A stretch of 30,421 nt of DNA from Planctomycetota bacterium (GCA_023417655.1 JAEZFD010000047.1:1-30421), one strand, 5' to 3'. Positions 7,933 to 16,252 are shown, counted from the stretch's first letter. Notes: generated by a model not told the origin, from the letters alone. Program-made: numbers and translations.

Positions 7933-9852
7933 ATGATAGGCAAGAATCGCTCAGTCGCAGGAGTTCAAATAGAACTTCCACTGATCCTGACGGGACTGAC
8001 TGTTTTCGGAATGGTGCTCGCCATCTGCGGCTTCTTGCCGTTGAATGATCGCACGTCCCGCTCCCTTTTCTTTGTCGGAAATTTGCTCGTCTACCTCGCA
8101 GGCGGACTCCCGGCCACAAGACGTGCACTGACAACATTGTGGAAGGAAGGCGTCCTCGACATTGATCTGCTGATGGTCGTCGCGGCCGTCGCGGCTGCGG
8201 CCGTTGGTGCACCATTTGAGGGAGCGGTGCTGCTCACACTCTTCAGTGTCTCGACCACACTCGAGGAACGCGCACTGGGTCGAGCACGGCGTGCCATTGA
8301 AGCGCTGATGGCACTTCGTCCAGAGACGGCGCTTCGCAAGTCGGCAGAGGGCAAGGTTGAAGAGATTCCTGCCGCTGAACTCAGGGTTGATGACATCGTG
8401 GTGCTACGGCCGGGTGCCCGCGTGCCAGCGGATGGCGTGATCATTCACGGCTCCAGCTCGGTCGACGAGGCTAACATCACAGGCGAGTCGATGCCCGTTG
8501 CAAAGGCTCCCGGAGACTTGGTGTTCGAGGCGACGGTTAATCTCGACGGTGTCGTTGATGTTTCTGTCACCAAGACGGTCGCTGAAAGTACCGTGGCCCG
8601 AATGATCTCCCTTGTCACGCAGGCGCAAGCCGCGAAAGCGCCTTCGGAGCGTTTCAGCGCGTGGTTCGGCAAACGGTACACGGTTGGAGTCTTGGCCAGC
8701 GCAGTTCTAGCGTTCGGAATATTTTATTGGCTCGGCCGCGACTGGCAACAAGCGCTTTACCGTTCTGCCACGCTGTTGGTCGCGGCGAGTCCGTGCGCGA
8801 TCGTCATTTCTGTCCCCGCCGCCATTTTGTCAGCGCTTTCAGCGGCGGCTCGCAGCGGAGTGCTCTTCAAAGGCGGGGCCGCACTGGAAACACTTTCCAT
8901 CGTCGACACGTTCGCCTTTGATAAGACGGGAACTCTGACTTCTGGTAAAGCCGCGGTGACGAAAGTGGTGACGCTCAATGGCGATGAAACTCATTTCTTA
9001 TCACTTCTTGCAGGGCTCGAAGCACAGTCGGAACATCACAGCGCGGCGGCCATTCGCAGAGAGGCCTCTACACGCGGGATCGAATTTGCACATGTCGAAG
9101 ATGTCAATAATTACCCCAGTGCAGGAATTGTCGGCGTTCGACCCGATGGACAACTCTGGGCCGGCAACTCACGAATGGCAGCTCAGATGGGAGCTTCGAT
9201 AGACCATCTCACGTTCGCCGGACTGTCTGACACGTCGCAATCCATTATCTATTTGGGATTGGGCCCCGAGGTTCTCGGCGCAGTCAGCGTTGCCGATCAG
9301 GTCCGTGCGACATCTGCTCCCGCACTCACGGAGTTAAGAAAAAGTGGCGTCGCAAAAATCGTAATGATGACCGGAGATCGGCGACCTGTCGCATTAAGAA
9401 TTGGCAAGGAGTTGGGCTTAAGCCCTGACAATATCTATTCGGAAATGCTGCCTGAGGATAAGGTTCGCGTCGTCGCAGAACTTGCCAGTCAAGGGAAGGT
9501 CGCGTTCGTAGGTGATGGTGTGAACGATGCGGCGGCACTTGCACGTGCTGATGTCGGAGTCGCGATGGGCGCAGCGGGATCCGACGTGGCACTCCAGGCA
9601 GCGGACGTCGCTCTTCTATCGGAAGACATGCAGCAGTTAGCGGTCGCTCACCGGCTCGCACGCAAGACGACCCGGATCATTCGACAGAACCTAATCTTCG
9701 CAATCAGTGCCATGATTGTACTGGTTATCGGAGGGCTATTCTTTGCACTTCCGCTTCCTCTGACAGTCGTCGGGCACGAAGGAGGAACCGTGCTCGTTGT
9801 CTTGAATGGACTGCGGCTTCTTGCCTCCCCGCGGAAATTACCTTCCGCATAG
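7933..9852 (+). CDS. P1B-4-type heavy-metal-transporting P-type ATPase
   Basis: ATP-driven efflux pump for a divalent transition metal in the cytoplasmic membrane, 639 residues. Features in order: membrane helices at about 15-60 and 78-110; actuator-domain TGES 183-186; helix with SPC 286-288 in place of the CPC of copper/zinc pumps; phosphorylated Asp330 in DKTGT; TGD 480-482; hinge GDGVND 527-532; and a C-terminal HEGGT motif at 615-619. SPC plus HEG[G/S]T is the signature of subgroup P1B-4 (CoaT, CtpD, HMA1-like), usually linked to Co, Fe or Zn export. As usual for that group, no N-terminal metal-binding (HMA) domain is present. The usual His-Pro dipeptide of the nucleotide-binding domain reads His-His (368-369). 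ATG at 7933 has no clear ribosome-binding site. Confidence 0.93.
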   Translation: MIGKNRSVAGVQIELPLILTGLTVFGMVLAICGFLPLNDRTSRSLFFVGNLLVYLAGGLPATRRALTTLWKEGVLDIDLLMVVAAVAAAAVGAPFEGAVLLTLFSVSTTLEERALGRARRAIEALMALRPETALRKSAEGKVEEIPAAELRVDDIVVLRPGARVPADGVIIHGSSSVDEANITGESMPVAKAPGDLVFEATVNLDGVVDVSVTKTVAESTVARMISLVTQAQAAKAPSERFSAWFGKRYTVGVLASAVLAFGIFYWLGRDWQQALYRSATLLVAASPCAIVISVPAAILSALSAAARSGVLFKGGAALETLSIVDTFAFDKTGTLTSGKAAVTKVVTLNGDETHFLSLLAGLEAQSEHHSAAAIRREASTRGIEFAHVEDVNNYPSAGIVGVRPDGQLWAGNSRMAAQMGASIDHLTFAGLSDTSQSIIYLGLGPEVLGAVSVADQVRATSAPALTELRKSGVAKIVMMTGDRRPVALRIGKELGLSPDNIYSEMLPEDKVRVVAELASQGKVAFVGDGVNDAAALARADVGVAMGAAGSDVALQAADVALLSEDMQQLAVAHRLARKTTRIIRQNLIFAISAMIVLVIGGLFFALPLPLTVVGHEGGTVLVVLNGLRLLASPRKLPSA

Positions 9853-9881
9853 AGCAACCTGCTCAACGTCAGATTCTTCTC

Positions 9882-9908
9882 GCCATTTGTCATGGTGTGA
9901 CAAATGGC
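9882..9908 (+). terminator. 11-bp hairpin after metal ATPase
   Basis: GCCATTTGTCA (9882-9892) pairs perfectly with TGACAAATGGC (9898-9908) around a TGGTG loop. It starts 30 nt after the ATPase stop. No T-run follows on either strand, so it may protect the mRNA 3' end, be a poor terminator, or be an operator for a dimeric regulator. Confidence 0.5.
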
Positions 9909-10063
9909 CGACGGAAGAACTCAATCTGTTCAGATGGCAACGTTCCAGAGATTCAAATTGAGCAGAACAGAGGGAAAGAGCGCCGTGTTCGCGATTGATA
10001 CGCAGATGCGTTCCTGAGACCATGCTTTCATTCAGCCACCACCCACAGATGAGGACGCACTTC

Positions 10064-10927
10064 ATGACCATTTCACGACGTCAGTTTTGCCTCGCACTCG
10101 GTGCCGCCGGGGTCTCGGCTTTCTCTCTCCCGGTCCGGGGTGACGACAAGAAAATTCAGTCACTGCGAGTCATTGCTTATAACGTCTATGCCTGCAAAGG
10201 CTGGCCGAACGATCGTCCGCAGGCGAAGAAAGCGGTGAAGGACGGCGAGATGGCCCGGCGTCTGGCCCTCGAACTCGCCCGCTATGAGCCGGACGTCATC
10301 AACTTCTCGGAGTCACCCAGCGAAGCCATTGCGAAGGAAGTCGCTTCGCTGCTGAAGATGAACCATGTCCGCTTCCCGAGCGGCGGCAACTGGCCCGGCA
10401 CAATCCTCAGTAAGTTCGAGATCACCAACTCGGAAAACGTGCCGCTGGGCCACGAACGCCCCAAGGAACTCTTCACCCGTCACTGGGGACAGGCGACCGT
10501 AAAGCTCCCGAACGGGGAAGCCCTGATTGTTCACTCGGCCCACCTGTACCCCGGAGCCGACCCGGCAATTCGCCTGAAAGAAATCCCGGCAATGCTGGGG
10601 GCGATGAAGAAGGATCTCGACGCCGGTCGCTCCATGCTGCTCATCGGGGACCTCAACCACCGACCAGACACCGAGGAATACAAGCTCTGGCTTGATGCCG
10701 GTTGGATCGACACCTTCACCCAGGTCGGGAAAGGAGACGGCCTCACCATTCCGGCCGACACCCCGAAGAGCCGCATCGATTATGTAATGGCGACCGGCCC
10801 GATCGCGAAACAGATCCTGGAATCCCGCCCGCTGTTCGAGGGAGCCTTCCGCCTGAACCCCGCGGACGAAACCGCCTTCGCCCTCAGCGACCACCTCCCC
10901 CAGTTCGCCGTGTTTGGGCAGAAGTGA
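10064..10927 (+). CDS. Exported endonuclease/exonuclease/phosphatase-family protein
   Basis: A 287-residue metal-dependent phosphoesterase-fold protein. The ATG at 10064 is preferred: GAGGAC lies about 9 nt upstream and the product begins with a Tat-type signal (SRRQFCLALGAAG, then AFSLPVRG), predicting export of the folded protein. Family residues are visible: Asn40 (AYNVY), Glu83 (FSES), His157/His160 (VHSAH), Asp196 and Asn198 (GDLNHRP), Asp239 (RIDYV) and the terminal Ser-Asp-His at 275-277. The substrate could be a nucleic acid, phospholipid or other phosphodiester and cannot be decided. The gene is more GC-rich than its right-hand neighbours. It lies 211 bp after the ATPase, beyond a hairpin, so it is probably a separate transcript. 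Confidence 0.88.
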   Translation: MTISRRQFCLALGAAGVSAFSLPVRGDDKKIQSLRVIAYNVYACKGWPNDRPQAKKAVKDGEMARRLALELARYEPDVINFSESPSEAIAKEVASLLKMNHVRFPSGGNWPGTILSKFEITNSENVPLGHERPKELFTRHWGQATVKLPNGEALIVHSAHLYPGADPAIRLKEIPAMLGAMKKDLDAGRSMLLIGDLNHRPDTEEYKLWLDAGWIDTFTQVGKGDGLTIPADTPKSRIDYVMATGPIAKQILESRPLFEGAFRLNPADETAFALSDHLPQFAVFGQK

Positions 10928-11392
10928 CCAACACAGTCGAGTTGCCTTGGGAGGGCAACGCTCTTGCTGAGCCCTCCCCACAGGATGGCACGCTCTTCAG
11001 GCCGTGGGAGCTCTCTTGAGAACGCCCGCGACCACTGCAAGGAAAGTGACTTCCTCCGTGAAATCAGGTGACGCGCTCCCCTCACGACAGCCCACTTAGT
11101 TCTCATCGAAGCAATTGCGGACCCCATCCGACAATCCGAGCCTCAAACTCTCTTCGGACGCAAACACCGCAGGCAACCGAATCGTGCACCTCAAAGACCA
11201 ACGCCACTCACTAATAGGGCTTGCCACCCCGCGGCCAAATAGCGATAGACAGACCACTACGATCACTGTCGACATTTCATGTCCAATTTTTATTCCTTGC
11301 CCCGGCCTGCTGTGAACACGATGTTTGTCTCTCCAGAAATTTCACTCCGGCAATTGACCAAACGACTACAAGGTCGTCGATGGCAGATAAGA
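10928..11392. other. Gene-free stretch with small hairpins
   Basis: About 465 bases between two convergent genes, with no believable gene. Just after the phosphoesterase stop are two overlapping and mutually exclusive hairpins: GTTGCC (10941-10946) with GGCAAC (10954-10959), and GGGAGGGC (10949-10956) with GCCCTCCC (10971-10978). Either may end rightward transcription although no T-run follows. Base composition falls toward the right, where the low-GC two-gene cassette begins. Confidence 0.4.
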
Positions 11393-12697
11393 CTAACTCG
11401 GTCCCAACTTCGCCCGAAGCAGGCCTGCTGCTCTTTCAACCGCTGTACTATTCCCCGAAACGATCTTATTAACATCCGGATCCAAAACATTCATAGAAGC
11501 CAGGTTAGCGATGGTTCGTAACTCGATCCAACGCGACCTTGGTTTGCTGTCCGCCAGCTTCTGCAGCACTACTTTATCAGATGGGAGGCACTCATTCAGG
11601 TAGTACTCCCATTGCTCCGTTCGGAGCTGACTAAGTATCTCCATTGCAACAGGACCGGCTTTAAACGTGTGTCCATACATATTCCCAATATATACCGCCA
11701 AAACTGCCGTCATGCACGCAGGAAAAGCTGGCCTGGGAATTGTCGACCCCAAGCTTGCCAACTCTCGCAATGGAGCTGTTTCGTTATAAAAGTTGTTAAT
11801 TGCAAAGTGCGCCTCTAACACCTTATGAGCGGTTTGAGAGAACGTATTCGATCGCAAAGATTCCGGAACGAAATCAAATCCTCGGACACTCGTCAGTGCC
11901 TTCTTAAGCCCTGCCGCGGCGGGGCGATTTCCGGCTGATGCCAACTCCGCATAAGCTTGCCCGACCTGCCATCGTTCAGGTTTACGAAGATTTCCCCACA
12001 TTGCAGGAATTAGAACATTAGTGTTGCCAATTGCATGTTCTAGTTGAGCGCTCGCTCCCGTTTTTAACAACGAAAGAAGTACGCTGAGCGTCGTTCGTTG
12101 AAAGAAATAGGGCGATGCAAGCACGCTCTGCACCTGGGGGCTCGACAGTTGCAACGAGACCTCCTCCAGTGCTACTCGGAGTTCAGCGAATTGAATCGGA
12201 GGCTTTATGTGCTCGCTACCAAGAACACTTGTAACACAAGAACGAAGTATAGAAACAGCCTCTTCTGGGTTCATCTCCTCGTCTGCTGCAGCCTCGGGAT
12301 CCGAAAAATGATTTACTAGCGACAAGGCGTGATTCAGCCTAATTGCTTGCGTTCTATTTACCATCCCCAAATCTTCTGCTAAGGAGATCGCTTCGTAGTC
12401 TCCGATTGCAGTCGCAGGGTCGGACGACTCATCCACGTCTGGACGCCTCAACATCTCTCCGACAAACCCCATCCCCAGGCCTGCTATTTGCCTTTTCAGG
12501 GAGGACGCCGCACGAGTCCAGATAAAGACGGACGCCATTTCGTAACTTTGGCTTTCAAACGCCACCTGAATGGACCGAACATCACGTGGGCTTAACTGCC
12601 TGGCGCATTTAGCAATTTCGGTTGGTGTAGCTTCTAGAGGGATTGGCAATGGAGCATTTCCTTGCCAGACAGACAATTCACCTGATGAGTTAGTCAT
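11393..12697 (-). CDS. Unknown alpha-helical protein paired with DAC-like gene
   Basis: A 434-residue protein that I do not recognise. It is predicted by eye to be soluble and mostly alpha-helical, with regularly spaced Ala/Leu-rich stretches that could be helical repeats (for example FAELRVALEEVSLQL and RWQVGQAYAELASAG). No signal peptide, clear membrane helix or known catalytic motif is visible. An acidic stretch (DPEAAADEEMNPEEA) lies near residue 135. The ATG at 12697 falls inside the end of the upstream DAC-like gene: the two share ATGACTAA, an 8-base overlap that implies translational coupling and a joint function. Base composition is lower in GC than flanking genes. It could be an effector or partner of the DAC-like protein; this is inference only. 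Confidence 0.75.
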   Translation of the reverse strand: MTNSSGELSVWQGNAPLPIPLEATPTEIAKCARQLSPRDVRSIQVAFESQSYEMASVFIWTRAASSLKRQIAGLGMGFVGEMLRRPDVDESSDPATAIGDYEAISLAEDLGMVNRTQAIRLNHALSLVNHFSDPEAAADEEMNPEEAVSILRSCVTSVLGSEHIKPPIQFAELRVALEEVSLQLSSPQVQSVLASPYFFQRTTLSVLLSLLKTGASAQLEHAIGNTNVLIPAMWGNLRKPERWQVGQAYAELASAGNRPAAAGLKKALTSVRGFDFVPESLRSNTFSQTAHKVLEAHFAINNFYNETAPLRELASLGSTIPRPAFPACMTAVLAVYIGNMYGHTFKAGPVAMEILSQLRTEQWEYYLNECLPSDKVVLQKLADSKPRSRWIELRTIANLASMNVLDPDVNKIVSGNSTAVERAAGLLRAKLGPS

Positions 12698-13754
12698 TTG
12701 TCACCGCACATTCTGATTGTCCGTCTTGCGAACGGAAAAAGGCACTTAGGAGATGCTGACCTATCCGACACTTTAGTAATGCAAAGGCTCTCGCCCTAGC
12801 ACCTCCGCGCACATTCAAATTCGCAAGAGAATCAGTCTCTTCGTGACTTGGCTTCACAAACACGCGGAACGCTCTCACTGTCGCGTCCGAGCCAAGTATT
12901 GTAATTCCATCACTGCAGACCATTCCTTTCAACAATGACTCTGTGGCTTGCACTTTAGAGAGCGATGCGGCATCCCCATTAGCACTGAATTGAGCCATCG
13001 GCAAGTGGAGGTCAAGAGGAGACTCCAAGACCACGCCATCTTTAAACAATTCACCTAACTCTTGGGTCTCTGACGACACGACTGCAATTAGGGCTCCATG
13101 TGATTGCCTCAGAATCCCCGAAAACACTCGCATCAAATAAGGAGTCATCAATTCTATGCTCGATCTATCCAATCCCGAGACCGCTGAAGAGACGATCCTA
13201 GAAACTTGCTCCGAGGCTGGAACAGCCGACGGAATAGCCGAAGTCAGCGAAAGTTCTATCTGATGCCCATTCCCCGAATGCAGGTGGACGCAGTTTGACG
13301 CACAATTTCCGATAAGGATAACTCCGGACAAGGGAGAAGCGAGATCCCCAAGAAATTCCCGAGCAGAAATGGAAATGGGGCTCTCGAATGATCGAAAAAG
13401 GCCGTAAGAAACCTCATTTCGATGGCATTTCATGTAAATCGACCACCCCCCTGTCGCCAGAGACGCGCAGTCTTTAAGGACTTTAGCAGCCACAGAATTT
13501 CCGGTTGGTGCACTACCGACGGGCAGGCGGTCCGTGGCAGGTGCAATAGTTGCAAGCACCTGGTCAAACGTATCGCCTTCAATTAGAAACACCTCCGGAA
13601 AAAGTGGTTGCTCCTCTTCTCGGTAGGCGGACAATAAGAAAACCAACTCTGCGACTATTCCGACTTCGAAGTGTTGAAATCCCGCAGCAACAACGAAATC
13701 GGAAACTTCTCCGATGATTGCTCTGCGAATCGACAAGACGGCTGTAGGCGCCAT
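12690..13754 (-). CDS. DisA_N/diadenylate-cyclase (DAC)-like protein
   Basis: A 354-residue protein whose C-terminal third resembles the DAC domain that makes cyclic di-AMP in DisA and CdaA. The supporting pattern is SHGALIAVV, then GVVLESPLDL, then CSDGITILG (the DGA position), then RGGARARAFAL (the GTRHRAA position) and AFFRSQDGQ (the SEE/DxG position). The DG aspartate is kept, but the RHR motif reads Arg-Ala-Arg, so activity may be altered or lost. Residues 1 to ~210 would be an N-terminal sensor-like domain of unknown ligand. No membrane helix is seen, unlike CdaA. ATG at 13754 follows GGGGCG by 5 nt. It is the first gene of a two-gene, translationally coupled, lower-GC unit. Domain call by motif reading; not verified by search. 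Confidence 0.65.
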   Translation of the reverse strand: MAPTAVLSIRRAIIGEVSDFVVAAGFQHFEVGIVAELVFLLSAYREEEQPLFPEVFLIEGDTFDQVLATIAPATDRLPVGSAPTGNSVAAKVLKDCASLATGGWSIYMKCHRNEVSYGLFRSFESPISISAREFLGDLASPLSGVILIGNCASNCVHLHSGNGHQIELSLTSAIPSAVPASEQVSRIVSSAVSGLDRSSIELMTPYLMRVFSGILRQSHGALIAVVSSETQELGELFKDGVVLESPLDLHLPMAQFSANGDAASLSKVQATESLLKGMVCSDGITILGSDATVRAFRVFVKPSHEETDSLANLNVRGGARARAFALLKCRIGQHLLSAFFRSQDGQSECAVTND

Positions 13755-14060
13755 TATCGCCCCAAGTCACTCTTGGATGTTAATGAAAAGACGTTGGTTC
13801 AGTTGAGTTTATCAAAGAATCAAATGGAGACAACTGCTTCTAGTCAAGTAGGCTGGGTCGACTAAGACCCAGCGTTTTAGACGTGCAAGTGGAGAGGAGC
13901 CGGTGACTTTAACGAATGCTGGGCGGGCAGACGCTTGGGTTCTTCATCTGTTCCACTGGTCCCTTGAAGCAGCGGCGGTTTAGACTTTCGGCATGCGCAA
14001 CGAACTGGGTCTTGAGGATCCAGCCTGCTCGGTGCGAAGCGCGGGGAGAGGTGTCGTGGG
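13755..14060. other. Intergenic stretch upstream of DAC-like cassette
   Basis: About 300 bases holding the presumed promoter of the leftward cassette (13755-13850, AT-rich) and the 3' flank of the DUF488 gene. A hairpin at 13852-13873 separates the two. The open frames over 13877-14080 lack ribosome-binding sites and protein character. Confidence 0.4.
13852..13878 (+). terminator. Hairpin followed by GTTTT between DUF488 and DAC-like genes
   Basis: GCTGGGTC (13852-13859) pairs perfectly with GACCCAGC (13866-13873) around GACTAA, and GTTTT follows on the plus strand. The form fits a plus-strand terminator, although no plus-strand gene is recognised upstream. On the minus strand it could still act weakly at the end of the ilvA-DUF488 transcript. 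Confidence 0.55.
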
Positions 14061-14411
14061 TCAGTCCGACTGCCCGCCAAGAAACTCTTTCAACACGACC
14101 GCGCTGTTTCGGTCTTCGTCCCGGGCGGAGAAGATGAGGGTCACCGGGCCGGATTGCATGTGATGCTTCAGCTCGGAGAGCAGGTCGGGACGTTCTTTGA
14201 GTTCGGCGATGTAGCGGTGGCGGAATTCCTCCCATCGATCCGGGGAGTGGTGGAACCATTTTCTCAGCTCCGTGCTGGGAGCGATTTCCTTCATCCACAG
14301 GTCGATTGCGGCCTTCTCTTTCGTCACGCCGCGGGGCCACAGGCGTTCGACCAGAATCCGCTGGCCGTCGTCAGGCAAAGGGGCTTCATAAACTCGCTTC
14401 AGCCGAATCAT
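14061..14411 (-). CDS. DUF488 (YeaO-like) family protein
   Basis: A 116-residue soluble protein. The ATG at 14411 is chosen because GGGAG lies 8 nt upstream and the product begins like other members (MIRLKRVYE); a longer reading to 14585 would overlap ilvA. Family features are LVERLWPRGV near residues 22-31, a conserved DLWMKEIAPSTELRKWF segment and a following W..F...Y..EL helix. The biochemical role of this family is not established. The gene lies 43 nt after ilvA on the same strand and could be co-transcribed with it, with no obvious functional link. Confidence 0.9.
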   Translation of the reverse strand: MIRLKRVYEAPLPDDGQRILVERLWPRGVTKEKAAIDLWMKEIAPSTELRKWFHHSPDRWEEFRHRYIAELKERPDLLSELKHHMQSGPVTLIFSARDEDRNSAVVLKEFLGGQSD

Positions 14412-14454
14412 GTGTCGGTCTCCCACGATTTTGACTGTCAGCCGCGATTCGGCT

Positions 14455-15975
14455 CTACCTGAGAAACATGCGATAGACCGGGTTGGCGGTCTCATCGGCC
14501 CAGCTGTAGCCCAGTGATTCAATGAACTGCTGGAAGTCTGGAAGTTCCTGATCTGGCACCTGAATGCCAACCAGAATGCGGCCATAGTCAGCCCCCTGAT
14601 TCCGGTAGTGGAACAGACTGATATTCCAGCCGGGGTGCATGCTCGACAGAAACCGCATCAACGCCCCCGGCCGCTCCGGGAACTCAAACCGATAGAGCCG
14701 TTCATTGAAGCCCAGCCGGCTGCGGCCGCCGACCATATAACGCAGATGCTGCTTCGTCAGTTCGTCGCCGCCCAGGTCGAGTGCCGCGAAGCCTTCTGAC
14801 GCGAGTTGCTGACTGATCACCGGGATGTCTCCCCGATTGCTGATCGTCAGACCGACCAGCACATGCGCCTCCTGTTCGTCCGAGATGCGATAACTGAACT
14901 CGGTGACGTTCCGCTGCCCGATGGTCTGGCACAGCCGTTTGAAACTTCCGCGTTCTTCGGGAATGGTCACAGCGAATAGGGCTTCACGTTCCTCCCCTGC
15001 TTCGGCGCGTTCGGCGACAAAGCGGAGCCGGTCGAAGTTCATGTTCGCCCCGCAGGTGATCGCCACCAGACTTTCATTCTTCAGTTCATGCTGCGTCAGA
15101 TACTTCTTCATCCCGGCAATTCCCATTGCTCCTGCCGGTTCGAGAATACTTCGGGTCTCTTCGAAGGCATCTTTGATCGCCGCGCAGACTGCATCGGTAT
15201 CGACCGTCACAAAGTCATCGACGAGCTCACGGGTGAGACGCAGTGTTTCCTGCCCGACCTTCTTCACAGCCGTTCCGTCTGAGAACAGCCCGACATCCGA
15301 AAGGGCAACCGGATGGCCTGAACGAACCGACTGAATCATCGCGTCCGAGTCGGTCATCTGAACTCCGATAACTTTGATCTCCGGTCGAACGGCCTTGAGG
15401 AAGGCAGCAACACCGGAGATCAACCCACCGCCGCCGATGGCGACGAAGACGGCATACAACGAATGCTGGTGCTGCCGGAGGATTTCCATGCCGATGGTCC
15501 CCTGCCCGGCAATGACGTCAGGATCATCGAAGGGATGCACAAAGACATAGCCATGCTTCTGCTCCAGCTCGATGGCATGAGCGTACGCGTCGGAATAGCT
15601 ATCACCGTGGAGAATGACCTCGCCACCGAGGGCCTGAACCGCGTCGTACTTCAGACGTGGAGTTGTGACCGGCATCACGACAATGGCCCGGCAGCCCAGC
15701 CGACTCGCACTCAACGCAACTCCCTGTGCATGATTCCCGGCCGAGGCACAAACAACTCCCCGGGCGAGCTCATCGGCAGTGAGCCGTGACATCTTGTTAT
15801 AGGCCCCGCGCAGCTTGAAACTATGCACCGGCTGAGTGTCCTCACGCTTCAGCCAGATTCGGTTGCCTGTCCGCGCCGAAAGCTTGGGAGCGAACTCCAG
15901 CGGTGATTCTTCTGCCACGTCATACACACGTGCCGTCAGGATGCGTTGAAGATACTCGAGCAGCGATGCGTTCAT
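14455..15975 (-). CDS. ilvA: Threonine ammonia-lyase, biosynthetic
   Basis: Pyridoxal-phosphate enzyme that deaminates threonine to 2-oxobutanoate, the first step toward isoleucine, in the cytoplasm. The 506-residue length matches the long biosynthetic form (about 514 in E. coli). PLP-binding Lys54 lies in HSFKLRGAYN; the substrate loop SAGNHAQG is at about 78-85 and the phosphate-binding GGGGLISG follows. After about residue 325 there are two ACT-like regulatory repeats (one starts ALFAVTIPEERGSF, the second RLYRFEFPERPGAL), which in the family bind isoleucine and valine for feedback control. The ATG at 15975 is preferred over a GTG at 16005, as it starts the typical MNASLLEYLQRIL segment. 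No strong ribosome-binding site. Confidence 0.96.
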   Translation of the reverse strand: MNASLLEYLQRILTARVYDVAEESPLEFAPKLSARTGNRIWLKREDTQPVHSFKLRGAYNKMSRLTADELARGVVCASAGNHAQGVALSASRLGCRAIVVMPVTTPRLKYDAVQALGGEVILHGDSYSDAYAHAIELEQKHGYVFVHPFDDPDVIAGQGTIGMEILRQHQHSLYAVFVAIGGGGLISGVAAFLKAVRPEIKVIGVQMTDSDAMIQSVRSGHPVALSDVGLFSDGTAVKKVGQETLRLTRELVDDFVTVDTDAVCAAIKDAFEETRSILEPAGAMGIAGMKKYLTQHELKNESLVAITCGANMNFDRLRFVAERAEAGEEREALFAVTIPEERGSFKRLCQTIGQRNVTEFSYRISDEQEAHVLVGLTISNRGDIPVISQQLASEGFAALDLGGDELTKQHLRYMVGGRSRLGFNERLYRFEFPERPGALMRFLSSMHPGWNISLFHYRNQGADYGRILVGIQVPDQELPDFQQFIESLGYSWADETANPVYRMFLR

Positions 15976-16252
15976 GACGTTGATTTTCGCGAGAAGAAAT
16001 AACACGGAGTGAAATCAGATTGACAGATCCTGATGGAAACTGCGAATGAACACCCGGACACATCAACCATCTCTGCGGTGATTGAGAAAACACAAGGTTT
16101 CTACATCGGCCTTCATTGATCTCAGCGCAGATTGTCAAGATTTCCGTTCCGCTCAGAACGTTCAACAGTTAACGTGTTCCGTGCGAATATTGACCACGAT
16201 CGCAGGAAATGATTTCTGATTCGGGAACCAAAAGATTTCACGGAGGAAGTGC

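Noticed and set aside
7785..8048. Plus-strand frame with purine-rich segment before its ATG
   Set aside because: Product is Arg/Ser-rich without family character and overlaps the start of the metal ATPase in another frame.
10313..10981. Minus-strand frame of 222 codons opposite the phosphoesterase gene
   Set aside because: The opposite strand has catalytic residues, a Tat signal and a ribosome-binding site; this frame has none.
11115..11521. Short plus-strand frames at the left edge of the cassette
   Set aside because: Overlapping frames of low complexity, no ribosome-binding site, partly antisense to the helical-protein gene.
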